In this document: positions 15,095 to 23,946 of the stretch, piece after piece
How positions within the stretch are numbered: position 1 is the first letter of the stretch
Layout: each line of letters opens with the position of its first letter
Assembly: GCA_017617145.1 (NCBI GenBank)
Contig: JAFZWX010000163.1
Span: 1-38,846, forward strand
DNA: 38,846 bases
Source of the DNA: Treponema sp.
Lineage (GTDB): Bacteria > Spirochaetota > Spirochaetia > Treponematales > Treponemataceae
Reading direction: 5' to 3'
Position numbers and translations under genes: made by a program
Notes under the pieces: model-generated
What the model was told of the DNA's origin: nothing
Database searches by the model: none
The model's input: the letters and a program-made list of their open reading frames with translations, nothing else

Positions 15095-16858
15095 ATGAAC
15101 AGTTATAAAATAGACGAGCAGCAAGTACAAAAGTCGCAGTTTGAAACAATGCCGCGGCTTTTCAAGTACATGCTCAAATATAAAGGGCGCATTGCTTTTG
15201 TATTTGCGCTCATGGCAGTTGGAACGGCGGTTGATCTTGTGAATCCGCTGCTCAACGAAATTGCGATTGATAAATACATAATGCTCAAAAATGTTCCAGG
15301 GCTACTCCGCATTATTGCAGTAAGTGTGACAATAAATGTTCTTGCCGTGCTTGCAATTAAGATGCGTATGCTCATCATGGCAAAATTGAGTAATAAGGTT
15401 ATTCAGGATTTAAGACAGCAGCTTTACGAGCATATTCAGAAGCTTGATCTTGCGTTTTTTGACAGCCGTCCTTCGGGAAAGATTCTTGCGCGAATTATCG
15501 GTGACACAAACTCGCTCAAGGATATTATCGAAAACGCGGTAACAACGCTTATTCCAAACATGGTTACTGTTGTTTCTGTAATGGTAATTATGTTTATTAA
15601 AAACTGGAAGCTTGCACTGGCAGCACTTTGTACTTTGCCTTTCCTGATTGTTGGAGTTTTCTTGATTTCAATCATGGCAGAAAAGCACTGGAAGGCTAAG
15701 CGACAAAAGTCCAGCAACCTGAATGCGTTTATAAACGAGGATCTTTCTGGTATTAAAATCATCCAGAGCTTCCGCGCCGAACAGGAAACAGACAAAACCT
15801 TCCGCGAGCTTATCTGGGCAGACCGTAAGGAATTTATGAAGGCTATTTTCTGGTGCGACGGATATTTTTCTTGGATTGATATCTGCTGGAGCGTTGGTAC
15901 AATGAGCCTTTACCTTGTTGGTATTAAGTTTTTGGGCATAGACAATGTTTCAATCGGAACTTACGTTGCTTTTGGTGCTTACGTTGGAATGTTCTGGCAG
16001 CCAATTATGAACTTGAGTAACTTTTATAATCAGTTTGTAAATGCTGCAACAGGTGCTGCACGCATTTTCGAAATTATAGACACCGAACCAAAAATTGTGA
16101 ACGCCGAGAACGCTGCGGAAATGCCTCCAATTAACGGAGACGTTCAGTTTAAGGACGTTACCTTTGGTTATGACGAAGAGGTTGATGTTTTGCAAAACGT
16201 AGACTTTGACGTAAAGGCCGGAGAAACAATTGCTTTGGTTGGTCCAACAGGTGCCGGAAAATCGACTATCGTAAACCTTGTAAGCCGCTTTTATGACGTA
16301 AAGGATGGCGGAGTTTTGATTGACGGTAAGGATATCCGCGATGTTACTTTGGAAAGCCTTCGCACACAGATGGGTATAATGACTCAGGACAACTACATAT
16401 TCAGTGGTACAATCCGCGAAAACATTATGTACGGAAAGCTTGATGCAACCGAAGAAGAAATGTTAGCCGCAGCCCGCGCAGTTCATGCCGACGACTTTAT
16501 AAAGAATCTGGAAAAGGGTTACGACACCCCGCTCACTGCAAGAGGCGGCGAACTTAGTAACGGTCAGCGCCAGCTTGTAGCCTTTGCAAGAACAATGCTC
16601 AGCGCCCCACGCATCCTCATTCTGGACGAAGCAACCTCAAGCATCGACACAAAAACCGAGCTTATGGTTCAGGCCGGAATTGCAAGCCTGCTCAAAGGAC
16701 GCACAAGCTTTGTAATTGCCCACCGCCTTTCAACAATTCAGAATGCAGACCGCATTTTTGTAATTGACCACGGTGGTATTGTAGAGTCTGGTAGTCCTGC
16801 AGAGCTTATGGCAAAAAAAGGTGCCTACTACAAATTGAGACAGGCACAGTTTGCGTAA
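15095..16858 (+). CDS. ABC exporter, fused permease-ATPase half transporter
   Basis: 587 residues from the ATG at 15095 (GGAG 5 nt upstream; an upstream TTG at 15068 is rejected). It has six predicted membrane helices in the first 310 residues and a nucleotide-binding domain with Walker A 'GPTGAGKST', Q-loop 'MTQDNYIF', signature 'LSNGQ', Walker B 'ILILDEATSS' with the catalytic glutamate, and a switch histidine in 'IAHRLST'. The type is multidrug or lipid exporter (MsbA/LmrA/YheH-like). In related bacteria such genes usually come in tandem pairs forming heterodimers; here there is only one and its 5' side is the repeat of the accessory island. It could act as a homodimer. Its stop directly abuts the stop of the convergent xylosidase gene. 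Confidence 0.9.
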   Translation: MNSYKIDEQQVQKSQFETMPRLFKYMLKYKGRIAFVFALMAVGTAVDLVNPLLNEIAIDKYIMLKNVPGLLRIIAVSVTINVLAVLAIKMRMLIMAKLSNKVIQDLRQQLYEHIQKLDLAFFDSRPSGKILARIIGDTNSLKDIIENAVTTLIPNMVTVVSVMVIMFIKNWKLALAALCTLPFLIVGVFLISIMAEKHWKAKRQKSSNLNAFINEDLSGIKIIQSFRAEQETDKTFRELIWADRKEFMKAIFWCDGYFSWIDICWSVGTMSLYLVGIKFLGIDNVSIGTYVAFGAYVGMFWQPIMNLSNFYNQFVNAATGAARIFEIIDTEPKIVNAENAAEMPPINGDVQFKDVTFGYDEEVDVLQNVDFDVKAGETIALVGPTGAGKSTIVNLVSRFYDVKDGGVLIDGKDIRDVTLESLRTQMGIMTQDNYIFSGTIRENIMYGKLDATEEEMLAAARAVHADDFIKNLEKGYDTPLTARGGELSNGQRQLVAFARTMLSAPRILILDEATSSIDTKTELMVQAGIASLLKGRTSFVIAHRLSTIQNADRIFVIDHGGIVESGSPAELMAKKGAYYKLRQAQFA

Positions 16859-18457
16859 TTACATCTTTTCATAAAAGCTGTAGTCGTAACTATTGTCGCT
16901 TGTGAGTGGGGCAGGGGATGCTTCAAAATAAACGACTGCGTTGCGGCCGGCTTTTATTGTAAACTTTGGTGCTTTGCCGTCAATCAGTTGTGAAGCAACA
17001 AGCGGGTGTGCTGCAGACTTAAGAAGTTCAATCTGAGCTTCGTTCAGGTTTGCAGGTTCACCCATGTTGTGCCATACTTTAAGCGGGTTACAGCATTCTT
17101 CATCAACAGTTTTTGTGATGAGGTTTGCTCGCGCCCCTGATCCGGTCTTTCCGCCAACTGCAATTCCCGGCAAGGCAATTTCAAAAGTCAGTTCCTTCTG
17201 TTTTGTTTCGAGCGTTAAGTTCCAGGCAATGCCTTTGTAAGAACCGTTGCTTGCTTTTACAATCACAATATTTTTATCGCGGTAAACGCATTTTTCTTCG
17301 AAGAACTTTAAATCCTTAAAAAACTTAAATGTCCAGTAGGTTGGTTTTGGAATGCTTCCGTTTGCCAAAAGTCCAAAGCCTCCGTGGAATGGTGTAAAAG
17401 GAACACCGTTTTCTTCAAATACATCGCCAAAAGTCCAGTAAGAATAGCCTGTTGCAAAGTCGCCGATTTCACTAAGTGTTCGTCCAAGGTAAGCAGCATT
17501 CAGGTTTGTGTCATGAAGCGGGCAGTTTGGAATATACGATGTGTTGAACTCTGTAATGTAGAACGGTAGATTTTTGTAGTCCTTGTAACGGTTTATGATT
17601 TTTCGGCAGTCACGCAGAGTCTGCATAGTAACATCGTGCTGCATGAGCTTTGCATAACCATAGTGTCCCTTGTAATCAGGATACTCTGTTGTGTAATGAT
17701 GGCGACTGATAAAATCAATCGGCGGCTTTTTAGCAGTCAAAAAGTCCAGGAATCCAACCATCCATTTTTTGTCGGCACCACCACAAATTGCAGGTCCGCC
17801 AACCATAAATTTTTTGTTTACCTTTTTAATAGCTTTTGCAGTTAATTCATAAAGCTTAAAGTACTCCTGCATATCTGCATCTTTCCAGAATCCAGGAAGA
17901 TTCGGTTCGTTCCACACTTCAATTGGCCAGGTAAGAACATCTTCTTCGCCATAGCGTTCAATTAAATGACGCAGTGTTGCCTGTACAAGGTCAGTCCATT
18001 TTTTATAATCCTTTGGCGGAGTTGTGTTTCCCTTCCAGTAAAAAATTGTCTGTTCTCCGCTTGCAAGTTTTTTTGGCATAAAACCAAGTTCCAAAAACGG
18101 GCGAATCCCCAAACGAACATATTCATCAACAACACGGTCAAGATAAGTAAAATTATATTCAATAATCCGCGGAGCATTTTTATCTACATATTCAAAATAT
18201 TCGCGGTAATCTTTAAAATCCTGCGGACCTTTTTTAAGCGCACTTCGGTCTTTGAATTCCTGATAAATTGCCATATCGTCGCTGAAAAGTCCGTGCCCGC
18301 GTATAAACTTAAAACCAATATCCTTTTGAACAACAGCAAGCTGGTCCAGATATTCTTTAGTAAGCGCCAGTCCCATGCGGCCGGTGCCAACGCAGTAGTC
18401 AACGTTGTTGTTAAATTTAACTTTTTCTTTTCCGGTTAATTTGATTTGTGTTTTCAT
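16859..18457 (-). CDS. xynB: GH39 beta-xylosidase
   Basis: 532 residues without a signal peptide, so probably cytoplasmic, taking xylose from imported xylo-oligosaccharides. The GH39 (beta/alpha)8 barrel is recognisable: 'DIGFKFIRGHGLFSDDM' near 47-62, the acid/base glutamate in 'WNEPNLPGFW' (E184), a 'SRHHYTT' strand (251-257) and the nucleophile in 'YITEFNTSY' (E303). The C-terminal part (from about 390) is a beta-sandwich. It is the second gene of an operon: its ATG overlaps the stop of the upstream sensor/GGDEF gene by 4 nt (ATGA, 18454-18457), with GAGG as ribosome-binding site inside that gene. There is no terminator between it and the convergent ABC gene. Another GH39 activity (e.g. 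alpha-L-iduronidase) is possible but less likely. The gene symbol is by function only. Confidence 0.85.
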   Translation of the reverse strand: MKTQIKLTGKEKVKFNNNVDYCVGTGRMGLALTKEYLDQLAVVQKDIGFKFIRGHGLFSDDMAIYQEFKDRSALKKGPQDFKDYREYFEYVDKNAPRIIEYNFTYLDRVVDEYVRLGIRPFLELGFMPKKLASGEQTIFYWKGNTTPPKDYKKWTDLVQATLRHLIERYGEEDVLTWPIEVWNEPNLPGFWKDADMQEYFKLYELTAKAIKKVNKKFMVGGPAICGGADKKWMVGFLDFLTAKKPPIDFISRHHYTTEYPDYKGHYGYAKLMQHDVTMQTLRDCRKIINRYKDYKNLPFYITEFNTSYIPNCPLHDTNLNAAYLGRTLSEIGDFATGYSYWTFGDVFEENGVPFTPFHGGFGLLANGSIPKPTYWTFKFFKDLKFFEEKCVYRDKNIVIVKASNGSYKGIAWNLTLETKQKELTFEIALPGIAVGGKTGSGARANLITKTVDEECCNPLKVWHNMGEPANLNEAQIELLKSAAHPLVASQLIDGKAPKFTIKAGRNAVVYFEASPAPLTSDNSYDYSFYEKM

Positions 18458-20352
18458 TTTTTGTCCTCATCTTTATGAAATGCCTGTTTTTGTTCGTACA
18501 TGATATTATCAGTATTTTCTATTGCCTGTTCAAGCGTAAGCTCCATTTGTGGCGGTACAGAATAAGTTCCAACACTTGCCGAAAGTTTATATGGCAAATG
18601 CATAACTGAAGTTTTCTTTGCAAGTCGTTCCTTTATCATGGTGCAATAATCTTCGCCGTTGTAATTTTTGCTGTTTCCTATTACAAGAAATTCATCGCCA
18701 CCATAACGAATGCAAAGCCAGTTTTTAGGAATAGTTTCAAGCACGGCAGCGGCAACAGTTTTTACGGCAAGGTCTCCGTGAAGGTGTCCGAACTGGTCAT
18801 TAATATGCTTCATCTTGTTAATATCAACAAAGAAAAGCACAGTTGTAAGTCCGTTCTTTTTATTCTGCGCATAGAATGGTTTTGCAAGCTTTTCGAGCCC
18901 CTGTCGGTTCAACGCACCAGAAAGCGCATCTTTTGTTGAAAGTCTTAAGTATTGCTGACTCATCTGCTTGTACATATTTCTTTTGCGGAAGTGTTCAATG
19001 CCTGTTCCCATGTTGCGGGTCCACAAATATCCGTAGCGGTTATCAATCATCGTAAGATTATTTTTTGCAACATAATATCCGTGAACATAAGAATGATGGA
19101 AAATCGGCAGGAACAAAAATAAATTACTTTTGTCTTCGGTCTTCATTTTTGCAGGAATAAGCTCGCGGGTAGGAATCATTTCGCGAAGATATTTTTTATT
19201 TTCCTGAACGGAACAAATTGACTGAACCTGCGTACCGTAAGAAAGATTTTGAGGAAGATTTTCGGCAGAATTAATAAGAACCGAGTTCCAGTCCGATTTC
19301 ATAAAAATACAAAAATCCTTGCCTTCAAAATTGTGCGATTTTACAAAAAAGTTTTCGATATTTGTAAGCAGTGTAAAAACATCTGCAGCTTCAGTAAAAA
19401 TCTCACCCATTGTTTCCATATGAGAATCAAACTCTTCTTTTTTATTTGATTCATCAAGAATCTTAAGTGCAAAAAGATTTTGAGCAGAAGTAATGGAGCT
19501 GCTGCAACCACAAGATTGACGCAAAACAGGTGTACTCCTTACACTTAGAGTCTGCATAGGGTTAACGCCATGAATAAGACGATTTACAGTTTCTGCACCC
19601 AAAGCTTCGGCACTGTTATTTACTGTAGTAATTGAAGGCTTTGTGCATTGCGTTTCGGGCATATTATCAAACCCGATTATTTTAAGCTGCTCAGGAACTT
19701 TAATTTTATTTTCTAGACAAACTTTAAGCAGCGCCATTGCAATTAAATCGTTTGCACAACAAAATCCCTGCGGTAACTTTTTACCCGATTTTACATAGTC
19801 ATCAAAGAAACGGTAAGCACAGTGATAATCGCAGGTTTCGATTGTATAAACCTTGTTCATGTCAAAAGGTATGTTATTATCTTCAAGAACAGTTTTGTAA
19901 GCTTTGTAGCGTTCGGCAATATCTACTGCCGATTCTTTTCCCGAAATATATGCAACATCAGAAACATTGTGCATGCGGATAAGGTGTGCAAGAGCTTCGT
20001 ACATACCGGTATAATTATCTACGCGAAGACAGCACATTCCTTTAAGTTTTTTATTAATGGTAATGGCAGGCTTCTGGGCTTTTAAAATCCTCAGACGTTC
20101 GCGTTCAAGCACACGTTCGTTATTGATTAAATCAGAAAGTATAACAACACCATCAAAATCTTCATAATTAATAAGATTAAAAATAGAAAAGCCGGTATTA
20201 TTTGGGAATCCAGAATATTCTACGTAGTTATAAGTATTGAACAGGTAAATATCAATATTTTTACCTTCTACGGCCCGCAGCATTCCCTTAATAAAATCTC
20301 TGAGAAAATGTGCACTCCAACCGCAACCAAGAACAGCAATTCGACGATTCAT
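18454..20352 (-). CDS. LacI-type sugar-sensor domain fused to a GGDEF diguanylate cyclase
   Basis: 632 residues, cytoplasmic. The first 285 residues match the periplasmic-binding-protein fold of LacI-family regulators ('DFDGVVILSD', 'SDVAYISGKE', 'GFCCANDLIAMALL', 'KIIGFDNMPET'), but the DNA-binding helix-turn-helix is absent. A linker region follows (about 290-465), then a GGDEF domain with 'YGGDEF' (GGDEF at 551-555), so it should make c-di-GMP. No RxxD inhibitory site is seen in front of it. A sugar signal would thus be turned into c-di-GMP instead of repression. It is co-transcribed with the GH39 xylosidase (ATGA overlap), which points to xylose or xylo-oligosaccharides as the ligand. A TATAAT box lies 7 nt upstream of the ATG and no Shine-Dalgarno is present. 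Confidence 0.85.
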   Translation of the reverse strand: MNRRIAVLGCGWSAHFLRDFIKGMLRAVEGKNIDIYLFNTYNYVEYSGFPNNTGFSIFNLINYEDFDGVVILSDLINNERVLERERLRILKAQKPAITINKKLKGMCCLRVDNYTGMYEALAHLIRMHNVSDVAYISGKESAVDIAERYKAYKTVLEDNNIPFDMNKVYTIETCDYHCAYRFFDDYVKSGKKLPQGFCCANDLIAMALLKVCLENKIKVPEQLKIIGFDNMPETQCTKPSITTVNNSAEALGAETVNRLIHGVNPMQTLSVRSTPVLRQSCGCSSSITSAQNLFALKILDESNKKEEFDSHMETMGEIFTEAADVFTLLTNIENFFVKSHNFEGKDFCIFMKSDWNSVLINSAENLPQNLSYGTQVQSICSVQENKKYLREMIPTRELIPAKMKTEDKSNLFLFLPIFHHSYVHGYYVAKNNLTMIDNRYGYLWTRNMGTGIEHFRKRNMYKQMSQQYLRLSTKDALSGALNRQGLEKLAKPFYAQNKKNGLTTVLFFVDINKMKHINDQFGHLHGDLAVKTVAAAVLETIPKNWLCIRYGGDEFLVIGNSKNYNGEDYCTMIKERLAKKTSVMHLPYKLSASVGTYSVPPQMELTLEQAIENTDNIMYEQKQAFHKDEDKK

Positions 20353-20359
20353 AATAACA

Positions 20360-20365
20360 ATTATA
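20360..20365 (-). promoter_or_regulatory. TATAAT box for the sensor/GGDEF operon (predicted leaderless)
   Basis: On the minus strand TATAAT ends 7 nt before the ATG at 20352, so transcription would begin at the start codon. A possible -35, TTGCTA, is 20 nt upstream of the box (long). No Shine-Dalgarno lies before the ATG. Confidence 0.45.
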
Positions 20366-20431
20366 ACATGGATTTACAAAAATACTAGCAAATTGATTTT
20401 TTTGGATTTATACTAGAAAAAAGGAGTCCTT

Positions 20432-22018
20432 ATGAAAACAAAAACATCACTCATGTTAATAATATCACTTGCCTTATGCGCCTGTATGATTTCCTGTGGT
20501 ACTACTGAAAAAGTCGGTGTGGGAAAAACTACTTCAGAAGTTCCTGTTTATGAACCGGTTGTTGTTGCGCGCGAAGACATGGTGCCACGACTTCCTGTAA
20601 TCCGTATTAATTCTACAAAAAACGGTGGAAGCAATGATTTTGTTTCTGAGCCGGTTGCAAAGCATGTTAAAGAAGCGCAGATGTCGTGGTGGGATTTTAG
20701 TAACAAAGACAAGCCTGATCCATGGTATGAAGAATGTGTAATTTCTACAGAGGATTCCGATGGCTCTGTTCTTTTGGACGGCGCTGCTGCACAGGTAAAG
20801 GTTCGTGGAAACTGGACTACAAACTATGCAAAAAAATCGTTTAGAATTAAGTTCGATAAAAAGCAGACAATGCTTGGTTTGAACAATGGCGGAAAGTATA
20901 AAAACTGGGTTTTGCTTGCCTGCTGGAAGGATGCTTCTCTTATGCGTGATGCCGCTGCTTTTAAAATGTTCAGCACAATGTTCTCGGATTATTATTCAAG
21001 CGATGCCAAGCTTGTTGAACTTTACATCAACAATGAATACTGGGGCGTTTATCTTTTAGCCGAGCAACAGGAAACTAAAGAAGGTCGAATTGAAGTTGCA
21101 GAAGTTGAAAAAAATTACACAGGCACAGATATTGGTTACTTAATTGAGTTTGACAGCTACTACACAACTGAAGCTTTGAACGAACAGTTTGAAATTGATT
21201 ATCAGAATGTTGAAGGTTATGAAGGAATTAAGGGCTATGATGACAAACGAATAAAAGAACAGCTTCAGCGTGGATATACAATTAAGAGTGATGTTTATGA
21301 TGAAGCGCAAAAAACTTTTATTCAAAGCTACATGAATAATGTGTGGAAAATCTGTTATGCTGCGGCTTACAAAAATAAGTACTATCAGTTTACAGACGAT
21401 TACCAGCTTGTAGAATATGTACCGGATGGAAAGACTGAGGACGAAAAATGTCAGAACTGTATTTCAAAAATTATCGACTTAAAATCGCTCGCCGATATGT
21501 ACATCTTTAACGAAATTGTCTGCGACCCCGATATTTATCTGACAAGCTTTTTTATGGATATAGACTTTAGCGAAAGTGGCGATAAGATTTTGCGGTTTGA
21601 AGCTCCGTGGGATTTTGATTCAACAATGGGAAACAAGCGTCATTGTGCAGATGGTCAGGGAATGTTTGCAGGTGTTACAGGATATGAAGTTAATTACCAG
21701 AAAACAGGAACAGGAAATCCGTGGATGTTTATTTTTATAAGATGCGGCTGGTTCCAGAAGCTTGTAAAAGACGAATGGAATATAGCAAAAGCAACCGACC
21801 CCGCAGGCACCGCAGAATATCTGATTTTGAGTTATGCAGACTGTGCTTCCAGTTTTGAAAACAATCGTGCACGATGGGGAAATCCAAGCGAAGATGCAGA
21901 ACTTTGTGAAGCTTCAAGTGCCGCCGCTGCAACTTCTCAAAAGGCTTCGGCTGAGTATTTGACCAGGTGGCTTAGAATTAGAATTGCTGCAGTTGACCAG
22001 ATTATCAGCGATTTCTGA
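20432..22018 (+). CDS. CotH-family lipoprotein
   Basis: 528 residues. An N-terminal lipoprotein signal has several possible lipid-attachment cysteines (C16, C18, C22; 'MISC' fits best). The CotH kinase-like region is seen in 'VRGNWTTNYAKKSFRIKFD' (about 127-145), 'WVLLACWKDASLMRD' (about 162-176), 'VELYINNEYWGVYLLAE' (about 195-211) and 'FEAPWDFDSTMGNK' (about 389-402). CotH proteins are atypical protein kinases in spore coats; in polysaccharide degraders they occur as surface proteins near glycoside hydrolases. AAGGAG lies 6 nt before the ATG. It is divergent from the sensor/GGDEF operon and convergent with the esterase. A surface role in fibre binding or degradation is inferred from neighbours. 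Confidence 0.85.
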   Translation: MKTKTSLMLIISLALCACMISCGTTEKVGVGKTTSEVPVYEPVVVAREDMVPRLPVIRINSTKNGGSNDFVSEPVAKHVKEAQMSWWDFSNKDKPDPWYEECVISTEDSDGSVLLDGAAAQVKVRGNWTTNYAKKSFRIKFDKKQTMLGLNNGGKYKNWVLLACWKDASLMRDAAAFKMFSTMFSDYYSSDAKLVELYINNEYWGVYLLAEQQETKEGRIEVAEVEKNYTGTDIGYLIEFDSYYTTEALNEQFEIDYQNVEGYEGIKGYDDKRIKEQLQRGYTIKSDVYDEAQKTFIQSYMNNVWKICYAAAYKNKYYQFTDDYQLVEYVPDGKTEDEKCQNCISKIIDLKSLADMYIFNEIVCDPDIYLTSFFMDIDFSESGDKILRFEAPWDFDSTMGNKRHCADGQGMFAGVTGYEVNYQKTGTGNPWMFIFIRCGWFQKLVKDEWNIAKATDPAGTAEYLILSYADCASSFENNRARWGNPSEDAELCEASSAAAATSQKASAEYLTRWLRIRIAAVDQIISDF

Positions 22019-22032
22019 ACCGGGAGCAATCC

Positions 22033-23694
22033 TTAAATCATAAACGGTGCAAGTGGCAACCCGTTTTTGCCAAAGATGTTCACAGGTCCGTAGTTGTACC
22101 AGGCATATCTTGCACTAACAGGATTCTTTACAAGCGGGGATGAAACTGTAATTGTATTCAGTTCTCCCTGCTGCTGTCCCAAACGATACGCTGCCGGATA
22201 AAATACTCCATCATCTCCTGCAATTTCAAAGCCTGTAAATGCAGGAGAAACAGAATTCCCTTGAAGCTGTTCCATGTGCTTGTAGTAATCAAGATTAATT
22301 TTATCTTCGCGGGCAACGAATCCGTTTACGGCATTTTCAAAGGTTAGAATTATTTTTCCAAAAGAATCTTTGTTTTGAGGGTCTGCACCTTTAATAATAA
22401 AATCCTTTAGCATTGGCGAAAGAACTTCTTCCGGTTTTTTGCCGCATGCTCCATCGTAAATATTTGCAAGTGCATTTTGTTCCATTCGTTCTGCCAGAAC
22501 TTTTTTTGCTTTTGGATGAATGTCGTTGAATTGTCCAAGGTCCAGTGCACAGGTCATGTATGCATTTTTTACCATGTTGTGAACCTTTTGCTGGGCTGCC
22601 CGGATTAAACACCAGTGCTTAAAATCCTTGTCGTATTCATTTCGATGATTTGGAAGCTGCACAAAAACAAACGGCAGATTCTGATCTTTCCAGTCTGTGC
22701 GCCAGTTGTCTATGAGCTTTGAAAATAATTTAGCATAGCTTAACGGCTTGTGGTCGTCGCATTCACCCTGATACCAGAGTACGCCTTTAAGTGTGTAAGG
22801 CAGTACGCGGTTTAACATGCAGTCGTAAAGTCCACAAGGACGCAAAGGATTTTTGCAGGAGTGTGGTCCCGGCCATGGAGACTTGCCAAGGATTGTTTCT
22901 ACTTCATGCCATTTAATCTGCGGATTTTTTGCATAAAGCTCGCCGCATTTTTTATTCCACTCGTTATTTGTTTTTTCATACTCATCATATTCACGGCATT
23001 GCTGTTCAATAGATTTTCCTGCTGTTGCTTCTTCTTGTTCTGTCAGATATGTTTTAAGGTCGCTGTCTTTTTCAAGATATTCGCGGCGCATCCAGGCACT
23101 TGCACTTGTTCCGCCCCAGTTGCAGCCAATTACACCAACAGTACAGCCAAGGTCCTGTGCCAGTTTTTTTGCAAAGAAAAATCCAACTGCCGACCAGGCA
23201 TTTTTGTTTGGAGAATCCCAGGTTTGCCAGGCTGTGTTTCGTTCTGCTTCGTAAAAATGTTCGTCCATCCACGAAATTTTATTTGTGTAATAAAAACGCA
23301 CATTTTTTGCGCCGGCAGCTCCTGTTGTGTCTGCAAGTGCTTGTGGTCCTTCTGTGCAGTTCCCAAGTTCAAATTCCATGTTTGACTGCCCGCCCGCAAG
23401 CCAAACTTCACCAATTGCAATGTTCTGAAAGGTGATTTGTTTTTCGTTGTTCAGATTTATTTTGAGAGTGCAGCCATCCTGTGCAACCTGTGGTGGAAGC
23501 GAGAGCACCCATTTTTGAGGTCCCTTATAAATTCTCACATTCTCTCCAATAATATTGCCTTTATTATTCAACAACTGCGCCTCAATAAAAACTTCTTCAT
23601 TATTCTTATCGAGCCATCCAAAAATGTTTATGTTTTTTTCGCGCTGTAAAACCATGTTATCAGAAAAAACTGCAGCTACTTCAATTTTAGACAT
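22033..23694 (-). CDS. SGNH-type sialate O-acetylesterase/acetylxylan esterase family
   Basis: 553 residues from the ATG at 23694, preferred over the upstream ATG at 23706 because a GGAG sits 6 nt before it (inside the longer version). Motifs: block I 'AGGQSNMEFEL' with the catalytic serine, a 'NWGGTSASAWM' block, 'LWYQGECDD' and 'NDIHPKAKK' supplying Asp/His. This is the SASA/SGNH family that removes O-acetyl groups from sialic acid or from xylan side chains; beside GH39 and GH5, acetylxylan is the likelier substrate. There is a beta-rich N-terminal part (about 1-95) and no signal peptide, so it is probably cytoplasmic. It converges with the CotH gene with 14 nt between stops and no hairpin. 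Confidence 0.85.
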   Translation of the reverse strand: MSKIEVAAVFSDNMVLQREKNINIFGWLDKNNEEVFIEAQLLNNKGNIIGENVRIYKGPQKWVLSLPPQVAQDGCTLKINLNNEKQITFQNIAIGEVWLAGGQSNMEFELGNCTEGPQALADTTGAAGAKNVRFYYTNKISWMDEHFYEAERNTAWQTWDSPNKNAWSAVGFFFAKKLAQDLGCTVGVIGCNWGGTSASAWMRREYLEKDSDLKTYLTEQEEATAGKSIEQQCREYDEYEKTNNEWNKKCGELYAKNPQIKWHEVETILGKSPWPGPHSCKNPLRPCGLYDCMLNRVLPYTLKGVLWYQGECDDHKPLSYAKLFSKLIDNWRTDWKDQNLPFVFVQLPNHRNEYDKDFKHWCLIRAAQQKVHNMVKNAYMTCALDLGQFNDIHPKAKKVLAERMEQNALANIYDGACGKKPEEVLSPMLKDFIIKGADPQNKDSFGKIILTFENAVNGFVAREDKINLDYYKHMEQLQGNSVSPAFTGFEIAGDDGVFYPAAYRLGQQQGELNTITVSSPLVKNPVSARYAWYNYGPVNIFGKNGLPLAPFMI

Positions 23695-23725
23695 AAAAAA
23701 CTCCATGTAATAAGTGCTTTTTATT

Positions 23726-23808
23726 TATTGTTGTAGCCTCCCGTAGAAAATGCCTTCAGCTAACAGAGGAAGTTGTCCTCAGTCATTTTTAATACAGCTA
23801 CAACAATA
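23726..23808. repeat. Nested inverted repeat between divergent genes
   Basis: An outer perfect 12-bp inverted repeat, TATTGTTGTAGC (23726-23737) and GCTACAACAATA (23797-23808), encloses AAAATG (23747-23752) paired with CATTTT (23784-23789) and an inner GAGGA/TCCTC hairpin (23766-23770 and 23776-23780). The inner part is similar to the terminator stem at 37561-37582. It lies in the leader of the esterase gene (minus) or upstream of the lipoprotein gene (plus). It could be an attenuator or a small mobile repeat. Confidence 0.6.
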
Positions 23809-23881
23809 GATTTAAAACATATGATTGTTGGCTTATTTTATCAAAAATTGTTACTATAGACTATTAAAACTGTTTAAATAG

Positions 23882-23908
23882 TTGAAACAAATGCAAAAAC
23901 GATATAAA
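23882..23908 (+). promoter_or_regulatory. Putative promoter of the lipoprotein gene
   Basis: TTGAAA (23882-23887) is followed after 15 nt by TATAAA (23903-23908), or after 17 nt by TAAATT (23905-23910). AGGAGT precedes the ATG at 23947. Spacing is not ideal; the call is tentative. Confidence 0.35.
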
Positions 23909-23946
23909 TTTGTTTTATAAACATTTTAATTTTCAGGAGTTATACA

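Noticed and set aside
23100..23435. Plus-strand open frames across the esterase gene, and similar long antisense frames in alaS, GH39 and others
   Set aside because: They have no ribosome-binding site, show no protein family and are explained by codon bias of the real gene on the other strand.
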